Shown here: positions 46,836 to 60,270 of the stretch, one piece after another
Numbering within the stretch: position 1 is the first letter of the stretch
Layout of the letters: every line of letters starts with the position of its first letter
Assembly (NCBI GenBank): GCA_000711775.1
Contig: ARYC01017444.1
Location: 1-64,000, forward strand
Origin: Oxytricha trifallax
Lineage: Eukaryota; Ciliophora; Spirotrichea; Sporadotrichida; Oxytrichidae
Direction of reading: 5' to 3'
Length of the DNA stretch: 64,000 nt
Notes under the pieces: generated by a model
Told to the model about the DNA's origin: nothing
The model's input: the letters and a program-made list of their open reading frames with translations, nothing else
Databases searched by the model: none
Made by a program: the position numbers and the translations under genes

Positions 46836-47416
46836 TATTTTTAAATAAAAAATCATTTAATTTGAGCTAATTGAATTGTAAGAAAATTCTTAAAAATTAA
46901 CCTTTCTAGTAATTCAAACTAAAAATATCAAAAAAATTTGATAATAAAAGCTATTTAAATTATAAAACTTATTTCTAAATGTTTTTACTAAAATTTATTT
47001 TATAATTATTTCCAATTAATTCAGTGTTTTCTAATTTTTAATTATTATTTTTTTTTAAAAAAATTAATATACATCATATTCTTAGATAATTAAGTTATTA
47101 TATAACTAAATAAATTTATTTAAATTTTACTTTTAAAAAATTGACAAATAATAAATTTCTTAATAGCATTTTTAATTTGTACATAATAAATATTAAAAAA
47201 ATTAACAATATCCACTTTAAATTTTAGATATAAATAATAGGTATATTAAATTAAGCTTAAAAAAGTTAATATATTCCAAACAAAATAAAGTTATAATAAA
47301 ATGAAAATATGCCTGTACTCATTCTTTAACAACATATAATTCAGAAAATATCAATATAAAAGCAAAATTAAATTTAATTATATTTAATTACACTAATCTC
47401 ATTATTATAAATAGTT
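46836..47416. other. Intergenic, AT-rich
   Basis: No gene seen. Confidence 0.45.
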
Positions 47417-48861
47417 TCATAACTGTGTTTTCAGCAAGACCAGGTTGAATTAGTTTGTATCAAATTCTTTCACTTTTACTATAATTACTTTATTTTCAAA
47501 TCTTGATTGTTTATTAATTCTCAAATATATACTAGAATTATTAATTGATTCCACTTCACTTATTGTCATAGAAATTTATTTCTTATTGTAATACTCATTA
47601 ATTAATTCAATTGGACTTTAAGTTAGCAATTTAAAAATGTAACTTGTTTATAAAATATTTTAATCAAATATTGTAATGCTTGGTGTAACTATTGACAAAG
47701 ATTTAAAATTTAATTGAAAAAGGGGCTCAATTTCAGAAAATAAATTAAAATGGAAATTCAGGTAAAAACAGAATTCAATCTTATTTTACTTAAAACCATT
47801 AATATCTCGAATCATATTTTAATACTAGGTTTTCGATAGAGTTGTCGAAATGTATTCATATTAATGATATATTTTATAAGAATAGTTTAGTATGTCTAAA
47901 TTTTATTCATGTATCAAAAGATCATAGCAATTATCAATATAGTATTTATCTAGTAGTTATGTTTTGTGATATTAATTTATTTCGTGAAATTTAATCTGCT
48001 TCAATTTGCTATACTTAGTTTTATTATTCAGTGAAACTTATAAGCTAATATCATAAAGTGATTATTCAATTGTAAATTTTTACAAATTGTAAAGATTATA
48101 AAACATCAGTTAGTCAACAAATATAGAGTTATGTATTTCTAATGATTTTAAATAGAAATAAGTAAATGCATTAAACTTCATACTATCCTCTTTTAGCTAA
48201 TTATTTTTTTCTATTTGAGACTATAGTATTATTTTAATGGATTTTTCTCCTATATAAGATTCCTTTAAAAGCATTTCACTGAAATGTCTGAAAAGAATAT
48301 AGAGACCTGAATCTGTAAAACTATGTTAAGAGTCAATTAAAGTTATTTTCTTAAACGAAATTCTTTTCAACTTAAATGCCTGATTTATTTATAATTCATC
48401 CAAATAATTACATGATTTAAATTTAATGCTAACAATTAATGTTCTCTTTCCAAGCTATATATCTAATTAATGTAGAAATCTTATAAATTAATCAATTTCA
48501 TATTAATCAAGCTCAGAATTGAATTTGAACTCTATTTCTTTTGAATAATCTATGATATTATCTAGATTTATAAATGGATTGGGAAGTCTCCAAAAATCTA
48601 TTTTTAAATATTCCTTATGATTAAGTCTTAGTGATCTTGCAAGTTTTAAGCTTTTGATTTCTGATGTTTGCAGAAAAAAAAAATGATAAGACTTTATGTC
48701 ATTTTGAGATATGAGTAAATTATCAATCACATATTTAGAGTTAAGCATTGCGGTGCAGTTTGAATTGTTCGTTGTGCTATAATTTTGTTATATATCGTCT
48801 GCTACTACAATTAATTTACTTTTAAAATAAGCTGACTTTTTGTTTTTTATATCTTTTTCAT
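47417..48861 (-). pseudogene. B4, family pseudogene without the TBE-derived insertion
   Basis: Homologue of A4 in one piece. It shares the nonsense TGA in the F-box-like motif (before LIISYSYL-type residues) and its length, 1445 bp, is not a multiple of three. Empty site for the 1200-bp element near 48110. Confidence 0.75.
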
Positions 48862-50116
48862 TTTACTTTAGAAAAATTTTATTTATAAATTGAAAATTCT
48901 CTTGATAAAAATATAATAAAATATTATAAATTTAAATATTCATTTTATATAAATATTAAAAAACTTTTTAATTAAATTCGTTGAGTTTTAAAAATTCAAA
49001 TAAAAAATATTGTTAATCCGAAGTTTTATTAAAAAGATATGAAAATAGATATAAAGTCTCTTCCTACCCAATTTAATGTACTATTTTAATAATACATTAG
49101 ACCTGGAAAAACCTAAGATTTAAATTATAAAATCTCTTAAAAATAAACAAATTTTTATATTATTCTTAAATTCACTAGTTTAAATATTGTTGTAGTCTTG
49201 AAAGATTAAAAAAATATCTTTATTTTTTCCATTTATTTTCTAATTCTTTAACTTATAATATAAGATAAAAATGATTCAACTAAAGATACACCGACTAAAT
49301 TTTTATAATTATTAATGTAAAATTATGAATTTTCAACTTTTCTTCCATAAACATTTTAATACAAAATTTTTAGAAGTTGGTTGTCAGCATTAAGCATTTT
49401 TAAAATTTGTAGTAATCAAAAATCATTAAATTACGAAAGTTTGAGTAAAATTTATTTTCGCTTTCTCGTATCACTCAATTCTGAATTTTACGTTAACTTA
49501 CCATATAGCTAAACTAGCGTCCCTTAGTTATGCCAGTTTCATACTATTCTTACAAATTTTTACTATATTTTAAACACTCCAGAATCCTAAATATTTTGTT
49601 CAATAAAATTTCATTAAACCCTTAGGTTATAACCCTCCAAGTCATTCTTGGGTCAGTCCGCAGTCTTTTTGGTAGTTTATACGATTTTATAGAATTACAC
49701 TATAAAGGAATATCCATAATTAGTAAAACTATTATGTCAATTAATTTTTAACAAAAATCACTTGGATTTATTGATATTATAAAGACTTATTATTTAGTAA
49801 ATTTTATTTATTTTTTAAGATAGTTTCTAATAAACAAACAAATAACATTCATCAAAGAGTAAATTTTGATCAAAATATTAAATTTCTTCACATTAATTTC
49901 TCTATTAATATATTTTTCAAAAAGATTTGAAGATAAATATAATAATTTAAATTCTTAATTAAATATAACATCTTAATTAATAAAAAATTGTGAAAAGATC
50001 AAAAATTTTATATTTTCATTTTTATTTAAAAAATAAATGTTAAACAATTAAGTTAAGTAAATATAAATTAAAGTTTTATTCAAATGCATAAATACCTAAC
50101 TTTTAAATTTATATTT
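48862..50116. other. Intergenic with conserved patch; empty site of the Rep element
   Basis: No gene. 49375-49700 matches the less AT-rich patch 28920-29265. AAATATTGTTGTAG at about 49182 is the uninterrupted target of the Rep element. Confidence 0.5.
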
Positions 50117-51568
50117 TCAAGTTAGATGAATCATATTAAAATGGTCGACAAATACTACTATTATTTTATTTCCAAAAATAGACTCTTTTGTAATTATCAT
50201 ACAAATCGAAGATTGCTTAATAGATTATTCTTCTTCAATTTTCATTGAAATCTTATTGCTTCTATAATATTCATTAAATAGCTCAATCGGACTTTTGGTA
50301 AACAATTTATAATGCAAGTCATCTCTGATTTAATTTTCATTAAAAAGTGTGATACCCGGTACTGTTATTGTCAAAAATTTATAGTTTAGCCGAAATAGAG
50401 GTTCTAGCTAAGAAAAACAATTAAATTAAAAATTAAAGGAAAAATTGAATTGAACTCTATTTGTTGATAAATTTTGAATCTTAGTAATGTCTTCATATTC
50501 TTCTTCAGAAAGTGAAACAGTAATTCTTTTATAATTTTGATAATTTTTACTAAATAGGTAAAGAACATCAAGAAATTTTTCATGCTTTAAACATTCTTCA
50601 AACTCTTCGTTATCGTTTAAATATTTATTAATTAAGCCCTCCTGTGAAGTCTCATTAATTTCATAATCACAAATTTATTTAAGTTTCTGATATTTAGATT
50701 TGTTTCTCAAATGCCAGTTTAGTGATTAATTATAGAGCGAACCTATTATTTTTAAATTTTTGAGATTGATTAAACTTGAGAACATCAATGAATCTATAAA
50801 TATACTTTATTCAATGATTAATGTTTTTATATTAGGGTAAGGTAAATCGTTTATCTTCATTAATTTCTAATTTCTACCATCCTCATTTTCATTTTATGAT
50901 TCTATAATACTTTCCATCAGTTTTTCGCCAATATAGGAATCATTAAATTTCATAATTCTGAAATATTTGAAAAGAGGGTATAAGCCAGATTCTGAAAATG
51001 TATGCTTTGAATCTACTAGACTTAACTTTTGAAATTTTACATTTGTATAATTAATTTACTATTCAATTTTCAAATCATCCATGTCTTCGCAAGATCTAAA
51101 TTTAATATCAACAGTTAATATGCGTTTATTAAGCATCTGTTCAATTTACCCCAAAACCCTTATAAAGGCATCAATTTTCACTTTTTTAACGAGAGCATCA
51201 AAATAAAACTTTATCTTATCGACATACAATACTATATTTTTCAGATTAATTTTGGCATAGTGAATTTATGAAAAGTTTATTTTCATCTTTTGTTGATTTA
51301 TAGATCTTAAGGGTAATGCTAGTGGTAATGCTTTTTATTCTGATTTCTGAAGTCTCAGTAGAATTAGGAAACTTTTATTTATTCCAAGGTATGAATATAT
51401 TATCAGTCTAATGTTTATTGTTAAACATTTTGATGTTGGTACTGCTGCTTTTATTATAGGCTTTGTTTCAGCTTCAATTTTATTCTCGAAAGCCTGTGGT
51501 TTCTATAGTTATTTATTTTTTGCTGATTACTATTAAATATTTTTGTTTGTAATAGTGGATCTTTTCAT
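50117..51568 (-). CDS. B5, F-box/LRR-like family protein, 483 aa, intact
   Basis: ATG at 51568 (MKRSTITNKNIQQQSAKNKQ), TGA at 50117-50119, 484 codons, checked codon by codon without a TGA. Same length as A5 despite many substitutions. Motifs: TINIRLIIYSYLGI, ESGLYPLFKYFRIMKFNDS, YIGEKLMESII, SIFIDSLMFSSLINL, KSPIELFNEYYRSNKIS. Function unknown. Confidence 0.87.
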
Positions 51569-52531
51569 TTTTATAAATAATATATTATTTAGTATTTAAA
51601 AATCTTCTTATTTTAAAATTAACTAATAACTCTAAGGTTGAATATTTATTTTAAAGAGTTAGGGTTCCCCTAATAATTGATTCTTATATAATATAATTTT
51701 TGTAGTTAATATTTAAATGTTACAGATTGTTTTTAATAAAAAAACTCTCACATATAATTAATTTATTAAATTCATTGTAAAATAATTTATATATTTTCTT
51801 TTAATATGTTAATTTTCCTATAACTTTCAATTTAAGCTTTATGTAATAAACTAATTGTTAGAGCATTATTTGTGCTCAAGCAAAAAATATCATACATAAA
51901 TTTTAAATTTATTTTTAATGAGTACATTAATATTGATTTTGTGTAAAATTCAAATATTCATCTTCCTATTTATATTAGGAAAACTAATAAATCTCCAGAC
52001 AAATTATTAAATATACATTATGGTTATAATTAAATTAACTTTATTAAGATATATTTTATAAAATTATTTATTTAAATTTCCTCAAGAAGAAATACTTTAG
52101 ATTTTTCAAAAATAAATTAATTTTTGAAAATACATAAACATTATATTAATCTTTGAAGCAATAAGAATATTTTATAATTCAAAAAATATATGAAAAAATA
52201 TTATAGTATAAAGTATAACTATTTAAACCATCTCAAATATACTTCAAATATCAAAAATAAATTGATTAATAAAAAATGAAAAGCTAATTTTTAATTTAAG
52301 AATGTAATTAATAAATAGGCATTCAATAATTAGTAATTTATTTATAATAAAAATTAATAATTATAAATTTAATAGACTTTTTTCTTCTCATAATACAACT
52401 TAAATAGAAAAAACAAAAATAATAAATATATTAAAGTTCGAATGAAATTTAAAACTAATATATTCTAATTTTAAATTGTGTTAATAGACTTTTTAATTTA
52501 AGTAATTAAATTTAAGAGAGTATTTATTCAT
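51569..52531. other. Intergenic, AT-rich
   Basis: No gene seen. Confidence 0.45.
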
Positions 52532-55500
52532 TCAATTATTTTTGTTTTTATCAAATAAATGAAATTAATCAGCAAAAATAGTAATAATCTTGTCAGCTGT
52601 TGAATTTTCGTTATTTCAAAGCATATTGAATTAAATTCAATCGATTTCTTTTGATTGATAATGACTGATAAGTTTTCTGATTTATAATAATCATTAAATT
52701 ACTCAATTGAGCTTTAAGTTAGAGATTTAAAAACTTGATTTTAATCTAGAAGGAAAAAATCAAAAAATACAATCTTTTCAGTATGGATCTTCATAGATTT
52801 GAAGTTTAATTGAAAGAGTAGTCTTAGCCAAGAAAATGCTTAAAAGTTAAAGTCTAAGAGGAAACTAAAATCTATCTTATTCTGTGCGAAAGAACTTAAG
52901 TCATCAACAATCTATTTAAAAGCACTTTTATTGGAGACAGTAGTTTTTAGATCTTCACAAATTTTATAATTATCCTTAACATAACGAATAATATTGATAA
53001 AGTTATGTTTCTTTAAGCTCCAATAAAAATTAAGGATGCCCCCCACATACCTGGAATTTTTTTTAATTCCAGTTTTAAATTTGAATTCCAGTTTAAAACT
53101 GGAATTCCAGTTTTAAATCTGGAACTTAAAAAAAAATTCCAGATCTGAGAAAAATGTTCCAGATTTAAAACTGGAATTCCAGATTTAAATCTGGAACTTC
53201 AGATTTAAAACTAGTATATATCAGACATAACTATGAATTTTGCTTTTAAATTTTTTTAATAAAAATCATTAATAAATTTTGACATTTTTTTATTTTATAT
53301 AATTTTAATAAGATTTTTCTAAAATATAATATTTTTTGAAAATTTTTTTTCAAACTTAGTAATTATTTTTTATCTTAATATTACTTTCATTTTGTATATA
53401 TTATTATTTAAAAAATTAATTTTAAATATAAAATTATGATTTATAAGTTAATAAGTCTTTTTAATAAATGAAAATTAATTGAAAATATAATGCAAATATT
53501 AATATAAAAATTATATCATTTTTAATAAAAAAGTTACTATTGACATTCAAATGCATTTAGTGATGGTTAAAAAGTCTATAGACTTTTACTGCAAGTTTGA
53601 GTGTTTTATTAATATATATTTAGCATTTTAATTGAAATTCTATATGTAATCAAATTTCAAATTTTAGTTAAACTATCTTTATATATAGTATAATTAAGGA
53701 TTCAAACATAGATAGAATAAAATACTTATATCTTGATATAATTTATAGTTTTTATAAGGAATTCTTAGTACTATAAGAAAAATATTCTAAATTAAAATTA
53801 GTCGAAGATAAATTAATATATTTAATGATTAGTGTGCTTAACATTTCACTTTGGTAAACTTATAATTCTGAATAGAATTGTCAAAATTTAACATAGACCC
53901 TCTAATCATAAATGATGAATTTTATGTGTAAACTAATTTCGGAAATTTGATTACACATGTAAATTAAATTAAAATATTAACTATTTATTAAATTAGTTTA
54001 AAAATTAACATGGAGTCAAACTAAAAATTATAAAAATTAATGAATGTATAGATTATCAACCATACTAGAACTATCTTTAGATAAGAAGATATATTTAAAA
54101 AAATATACTTATAAAAATTAAAAGAGTAAGATCTTTATTATAATGATTAATTAAAGATTTATTTTACTTAATATTAGATATAGTCAAATAGTTTAAACAA
54201 TATAATTAATCATATATTATAATAATTTTATCTGAACTTGAACGCACTGATCCAAGACTAATGCAAGTATATGTACCCATATGATAAAGTAACAAAGTTA
54301 ACATTTATATAACATAATTTTACTTAATAAAGGGTAACTAACAATTTCAATCACTCTATATAAGTCTATGAATTTAAACTATTGCATTGCCATTATTATT
54401 GAAATATTCTCTAAAATTCAGATTTAAAAATATGAAATTCTTCATAATTAAAATCGTCAATGAAAAAGTCAAATAACTATAATTTAATTTTCAAATATAA
54501 GGATTATTTTTAAAATAATTACAATACATTACAAAGTTATTAATAGGAGGTAAAAATTATATACAAACTATTACTGATTACAGAAAAAGAGTTAATTTTT
54601 TGGATTAGATCGCTAAAATATATAATTAATAAATTATAAATGTGTATTTCTTTATTATATACCATTAAAATTTAAACAGTCTTTAATAAATGGGGTTTTA
54701 TACAATTCTATTACTATGTCAAAGTTATTTATAAAAGATTTAAAAAAAAAACAACTGATAATTATTATATTAAAAAATATTATAAAATAAAGGGTAGGAA
54801 TGTATTTAGAAAATTTTTTTTTATTTTTATTATAGTACCTATTAAAATATACAAAATTTTGAAGATTCTTAAAGGTCAAAAATACTATTTCATCAAGAAT
54901 AATAGATTTAATTATTTATATATAGAAGATATATTTAAGAGTTTTTTTCTTAAAATAAATAATAATTGGAAACATAAAAATTTATAAATTTTATTGATAA
55001 ATATTAATTGGAAAAAAATATATTTTTTTTGAATAAATATTAATTGAAAAAATAAAAAAAATATTTGAATGAGGTTCCAGATCTGGAAAAAAAATTCCAG
55101 ATTTATATCTGGAATTCCAGATCTAAATCTGGAATAAATAATTTTTTTTTTGGTTCCAGATTTAAAACTGGAATTTTTTTTCCAGATCTGGAATTCAAAT
55201 TTAAAACTGGAATTTAAAAAAATTCCAGGTATGTGGGGGGCATCCAAAATTAAAGTTATTATTCAAATAATCACGAATATATGGTAATAGAAAACCTTTA
55301 TTTTCACGTGAATTATTGTTTTTCAATTTTTAATATTTTTTCTTATTTTGCAAAAGGCAATTCAAAGATTAGTTATACAAACAATTTATTATGTGAAAAG
55401 TTTCTAGATTTGTTATACTAGAAAACATTACTGAATCAATAAATAGACTGCAATATATTTTGAGCGATTTAATATTAGAATATGGTAATTAATTAATGCC

Positions 55501-56092
55501 CATCAGCTTACCGTTTTATCCCTATTCATTGTATTAGTAAGAATTTATAATTTCCTCCTTCAATTTACCACCAATTATAGAACTTCTCAAAGTTACTGAA
55601 TTAAAATGTTTAAGAAAAGGATAAAGCCCAGTATCTGAAAAAGTGAATTCACAATAAAATAAAGTTAACTTATGAAAGTGAATGTTTTTATATTTTATTT
55701 ACTTGTGAATTTTCAATTCTTACAAATTGCAGAAATTAAATTGAATGCTAATTGTTACTTTGTTTTATGTAAGTATTTCATCTATTTTTTATAAGAATTC
55801 TAGAAATTATTAAATATAGGTATTATTGGCATCATCTTCGTAAAATATAAACTTAAATGCATCCGTAAACTCTAATATACTTATTAAATTAATTGATTTG
55901 TCTTTAATGTTTCTAAAATTTATTATGAGCTTTCTCTAATTTTAAGGCCTTTAGAATTTTGCGAAATTTTAAACTTTATCTTTCTTATTTATGTAGTCTA
56001 AGTAAAATAAGATATGTTTCGGTCATTTGTAAGTATGAGTAAATATTCGATCGAATATTTTTAGTTAAAGTTTTGCTTGTTTTTGTTTGCAT
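52532..56092 (-). pseudogene. B6, family gene split by a 2.2-kb insertion
   Basis: ATG at 56092 (MQTKTSKTLTKNIRSNIYSY), homologue of A6. It is interrupted by the element at 53034-55245 inside the region that encodes NYDFYWSLKKH in A6, and it has further shifts near the C-terminus. Confidence 0.72.
53034..55245. mobile_element. 2.2-kb element with TTCCAG/CTGGAA palindromic ends
   Basis: Ends GGATGCCCCCCACATACCTGG and its inverted copy, then about 170 bp at each side of alternating TTCCAG and CTGGAA units spaced by TTTAAA-type cores. Target duplication AAAATTAA at 53026-53033 and 55246-55253. Block A has the empty site near 32807. The interior is about 85% A+T. One minus-strand frame (about 54879 to 54470, TAA/TAG as Gln) is open for about 137 codons but resembles nothing I know, so the element is probably non-autonomous. 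Confidence 0.87.
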
Positions 56093-56344
56093 TTAATTTA
56101 TAATACAAAAATTATCTTATATTTCTCCTTTATTGTGATGGTATTTTAAAATTTTATAATTTATCCTTAAATATATAAATTTAGCTCTTATTTAAAATAT
56201 TCGATTAAATGGATAATGATTTTACATTATAATTATTTATTAAAATCTGCAAGTAATAATACTATATTAGACTTTATGATAAATTTTGACTTATTTTCTT
56301 TATTTATAGGAATTAAAATAATAGTAATTATGTATAAACATATC

Positions 56345-57212
56345 CTGACCGAGACCCCCTTCCTACCCCTCAACCGAGACGCACTCCCCTTCAACCATTT
56401 AACTGAGACCTCCCCTCATCACCCTTTCTTTACATAAAATGTTTTCATGATTTTTTTTAGAATTTAAATTAATATCTTGCCCTGCAAGTCGCTTATACTT
56501 TTATAATAATTATTTTATCAGTTTCTCTACATCTTTCGACATTTTTAGACATGCTCCCATATCGGGAAATAGTTATAATATAATTTTTATTGATAAACAT
56601 AAATAAAATTTATTTCATATGTTTTATGAATTAAATCACTTTCACTCGACTTAATTTTAAGAATTAAATTAATAATTTTTACAAATATTTTTCCCTTTAT
56701 TTCATTAAATTACTTGTCATATTTTTTTTACTATACAAAGTTAATTACATTTAAAATCTTATTTGATTGACTATGTTCTTGAGAAAGATAAAATTTTCTC
56801 TTATTTTTGGATTATAATTAAATTGTATTAATGAAAATAATAAGATTTTATTTGTAATTAACATTGTATAGTAAATTTATATGACAAGTAAGTTTAAAGA
56901 AATGTAGATAAAAATAATCGTAATAATTATGAATTTAATTTTTACATTTAGTTGAGTGAAAGTTTATTAAGTCAAAAACATATGAAATAAATTTATTTAT
57001 GTTTATCAATAAAAATTATATCATATCTATTTACCGATATGGGAGCAAGTCTAAAAATGTCGAAAGATGTAGAGAAACTGATAAAATAATTATTTAAAAA
57101 GTAAAAGCGGCTTGCATGGCAAGATATTTATTTAAATTCTAAAAAAAATCATTAAAATAGTTCTGTATAAAGTGAGGGGGTCTCGGTCAAGGAGGGAGGG
57201 TCCTGGTTTTAT
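56345..57212. mobile_element. Foldback element, arms about 400 bp, ACCGAGACCCCC ends
   Basis: Left and right arms are inverted copies: ACCGAGACCCCC, CTTGCCCTGCAAG, TTATCAGTTTCTCTAC and GACATGCTCCCATATCGG on the left recur inverted on the right (57020-57190). The centre is AT-rich. The left end has three ACCGAGAC-type repeats. One arm is present at the same place in block A, so the insertion predates the duplication. No gene. Confidence 0.8.
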
Positions 57213-57342
57213 ACACAAATTCAAAATAATAATATCCATTTATATAAGAATATGAAAATATGAGTAAAAAAGTTGAATCATATATTATTAATAATAAATC
57301 ATTAGTAACAATAAAAATTACTTAAGTTTTTGAAACATAATC

Positions 57343-57809
57343 ATGGATCACACTGCAAATGGCTTCGTGACCTATAGTCAACAGATTCGAGCTTCAACCT
57401 CCAATTAAATTTAGAAAAGCCTCAATAAAAATGCAATTGCAACACTTGAACATCGCGAAGAATGCAGCTGAAATGATTTTACTATGTAGAAATATAGCCT
57501 CAAAACTTTAGCGAAACACCAGATCAATTACTAGAATTCTTCTGCTATCCTTGTGAATGCTAAATAGAAATACTACAGGAGTGAGAGTAATTTTTTCAAA
57601 CATACTATCATATTTAAAGCAATTTTAAGAGAAATACCTTGATCATTGCCAAGCAGAAGGTATTCGATGACCTTAACATTTAGATATATTTTAGAATGAA
57701 ACTCTTTACAGAATAGAAATTTGTGTAGGCATTGAAACTTGATTTACTACCTAGGAAACTAAAGATTCCAGGGCTCATATCATCACATGTTGGAGTTGTT
57801 CTTGAATGA
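57343..57809 (+). CDS. Small gene with three IESs, 92 aa
   Basis: ATG at 57343, TGA at 57807-57809. 467 nt minus IESs of 56, 32 and 100 bp leaves 279 nt, exactly 93 codons. The joined product begins MDHTANGFVTYSQQIRAST, contains ETPDQLLEFFCYPCECQIEI (a Cys cluster, CYPCEC) and ends LKIPGLISSHVGVVLE. No family recognised; the Cys cluster may bind metal (inference). It sits between blocks B and C, as the gene at 34255 sits between A and B, but the two proteins show no similarity I can see. Confidence 0.7.
57460..57515 (+). other. IES 1 of small gene, 56 bp, pointer GCGAA
   Basis: GCGAA at 57455-57459 and 57511-57515. The spacer has an in-frame TGA; removal joins ATLEHRE to TPDQLLEF. Confidence 0.7.
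57576..57607 (+). other. IES 2 of small gene, 32 bp, pointer ATACTA
   Basis: ATACTA at 57570-57575 and 57602-57607. Removal joins CQIEIL to SYLKQFQEKYLD. Confidence 0.7.
57644..57743 (+). other. IES 3 of small gene, 100 bp, pointer CTTGAT
   Basis: CTTGAT at 57638-57643 and 57738-57743. Removal joins QFQEKYLD to LLPRKLKIPGL. Confidence 0.7.
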
Positions 57810-58034
57810 TAAAAAAGCAAAATTTGCAAATTTGTTATAGAATTAATTTTTTCAACACTTTTATTTTCATATACTTTAATTTTAACATTTATTTATATAT
57901 AACTTGTTTCTACAAAACAAATTTTTTATTCTTTTAAATTTCCACAAGCTCATAGCATTCACAATATATGCATATTATTATTCTAATTTAATAAATTTGA
58001 ATAAAGTGTTTAAATTATATAAAACCTAAACTAA

Positions 58035-58455
58035 TATTGTAAAAATACATTTGAATTAGGAAAATTAAATTTAAATTAATTTATCATAAATCAAATTCGT
58101 TGCGGTTAAAGTTGTCCAATTTAAACGATCTTGAGCTCATTCGATAGAGAATTGAAAATTAGCTCGACTTTACTATTGGCGGTACTATTTTATCGCATCG
58201 AGTGAGCGAGATAACTTCACTTTAATTAAGCGGATCTTAATTCAATAAATTATACCCTCACATTAAAGTGAAGTTATCTCGCTCCTGTGATGCGATAAAA
58301 TAGTACCGCCAATAGTAAAGTCGAGCTAATTTGAATTCCCTATCGAATGAGCTCAAGATCGTTTAAATTAAACAACTTTAACTGCCACGAATTTGATTTA
58401 TGATAAATTAATTTAAATTTAATTTTCCAAATTTAAATGTATTTCTACAATAATA
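58035..58455. mobile_element. 420-bp near-perfect palindrome (foldback MITE)
   Basis: Two arms of about 190 bp are inverted copies: AATTCGTTG..CGATCTTGAGCTCATTCGAT..TACTATTGGCGGTACTATTT..AGATAACTTCACTTTAA on the left recurs inverted on the right. The centre is at about 58240. It is absent from the homologous part of block A (about 15000-15060), so it is an insertion in C. No gene. Confidence 0.82.
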
Positions 58456-59229
58456 ATTTTTTTAAATGATTTCTAAAATTTAAATCTATTTAATTGATAT
58501 AAAATGCAGTATATTCTTTATTTATATCAATATTTTAATAAGGGTTTTTCATTTTACCTTTTGTTATTCAAATTTGTTATGAAATTATATTTTATAAAAT
58601 ATGATTTATAATTAACATTAATAAAGCAGATATTAAAAAATAATAGATAAAATTTAGAATAAAAATATATTTTAATAAAATTCATTTTGCCAAACAAAAT
58701 AAAGCTTGTGGTAAATCTTATTTTAATTATATTTTTATTAAAAAAATTCTAGTATTTTACTTTTTCATTTCAAATCGATGACAAATAAAAACCTAAAACA
58801 ATTTCAATTAATTTTTTACTTTTATTTTAGACAATTATATTATATTTTTACAGAGTTTAAAAGGGCTTGAATGAAGTGGAAAATGTTTAAATGTAAGGAA
58901 TTAATCATTTATTTTACATGAATAAAGTCAGTTTATAATCGAAACTTTAGAATATAATTAATGGTTATCCTTATCTCAAATTGATTGTAGTACATTTAAA
59001 TGTATCATTCAGAAGAAGAGCTTTTAATTTAGAGTATTTTTTAATTACTATTGATAATTATTCTAAAGAAAATCGTAGAAGTTGGTATGTAAAGAGTAAT
59101 GTCTAAACAAATTCAGATTATATTAATTAAAAATTTGTATATCTAAAATTAATGCCTAAATAATAAAAGACTGAAAAAAAAATCTTTTCAACTATTTTTA
59201 TAATTAGTTTTACAGCACGTTAAAGATTT

Positions 59230-60270
59230 TATTTCTTACAAAAAATGAAAAATAAAACCCTAAAATAAATTTAATGCAAAATACTAACAATTATTAAAAC
59301 AAAAAACTAATAAGATATTTGGATTTTGAATACTAAATTTGTATTATTCTCTAAAATATGTTGGTAAATCCTTAATTGCTTTAAGAAATTTGAACAAATA
59401 CAATTTCCATAGATATTCTTTTTATTTTGCTTTAAATGATTCATAATAGTTTCCTGTAGTTTAGCAATTTTAAACTCTAAATTAAAACTACAGCTTTATT
59501 TTAAAATTTTATACTCTTGGTCACAGAACAATCCAAATGTTATAAGCAAATAATATGCTTATAACTTGGTAGAGATGCAAAATTAGTTTAAAAATAATGC
59601 CTTTCATTAATCCTAAATTGCTTCTAGGACATCTTTGTTACAGAGGCAATTCTTTAATCTCAAATTCTTAAGATATTTGAAACTATCGAAAAGGAGTTGT
59701 ATATCACTATTTAACAAACATTTTTCAAAATTAATATTTGCAACATTTAGCTGTCTCATTAAATTCAAAATTAAGATAAATCCTCATAAGTTAATTTTGA
59801 AAGAAGATTGAAAGACACGAACAATTAAATTAAAAATTATAAGTATTAGTGGCTGAAATTAATTTTAATTAATTAGGCTAAAGTCAAATTCACACCCTAA
59901 TTTATTTTTAAAGAGTAATTTAATCCAGCCAATAGTTTTATAAGTAGCCCAGAAATTATTAATTTACGCCAATAAGATTCAGTCTAAATTGATTAAAGGA
60001 GTTATATATTCTGAAATAGATTTTATTATTATATTAAATGCAATTTTACTTCTTTAATTAACTTGGTTTTAGGAATTTTAAACTTCTTAAGCATCATTAA
60101 TATGCTTGTGTTTAAATGATCTTCAAATGTTAAAGTAATATTATTGTGAATTGATAAAATTTTATTAAAATTTGTATTTTTAGGGAGATATTTTACTTTT
60201 ACAACAAAGCTCGCGTTTAATACTTAACATTGCAATATATTCTTGAAATTTGTGTTTGTTTTTTCTTATT
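59230..60270 (-). pseudogene. C0, distant F-box/LRR-like paralogue, decayed
   Basis: Same remnants as A0 (LLFDSFKYLKNLRLKNCLC and flanks), interrupted by TGA. Carries the intact GTAATATT site where A0 has the 496-bp element. Ends are approximate. Confidence 0.5.

Larger units (their letters stand above)
38737..57215. repeat. Tandem block B of the F-box/LRR-like gene cluster
   Basis: Order, minus strand: B1 (truncated), B2 (39934, nonsense), an intact gene at 42857, B3 (45330), B4 (47417), B5 (50117), B6 (52532 with insertion), then a complete foldback element. It lacks three insertions present in A and has one that A lacks. Confidence 0.85.
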
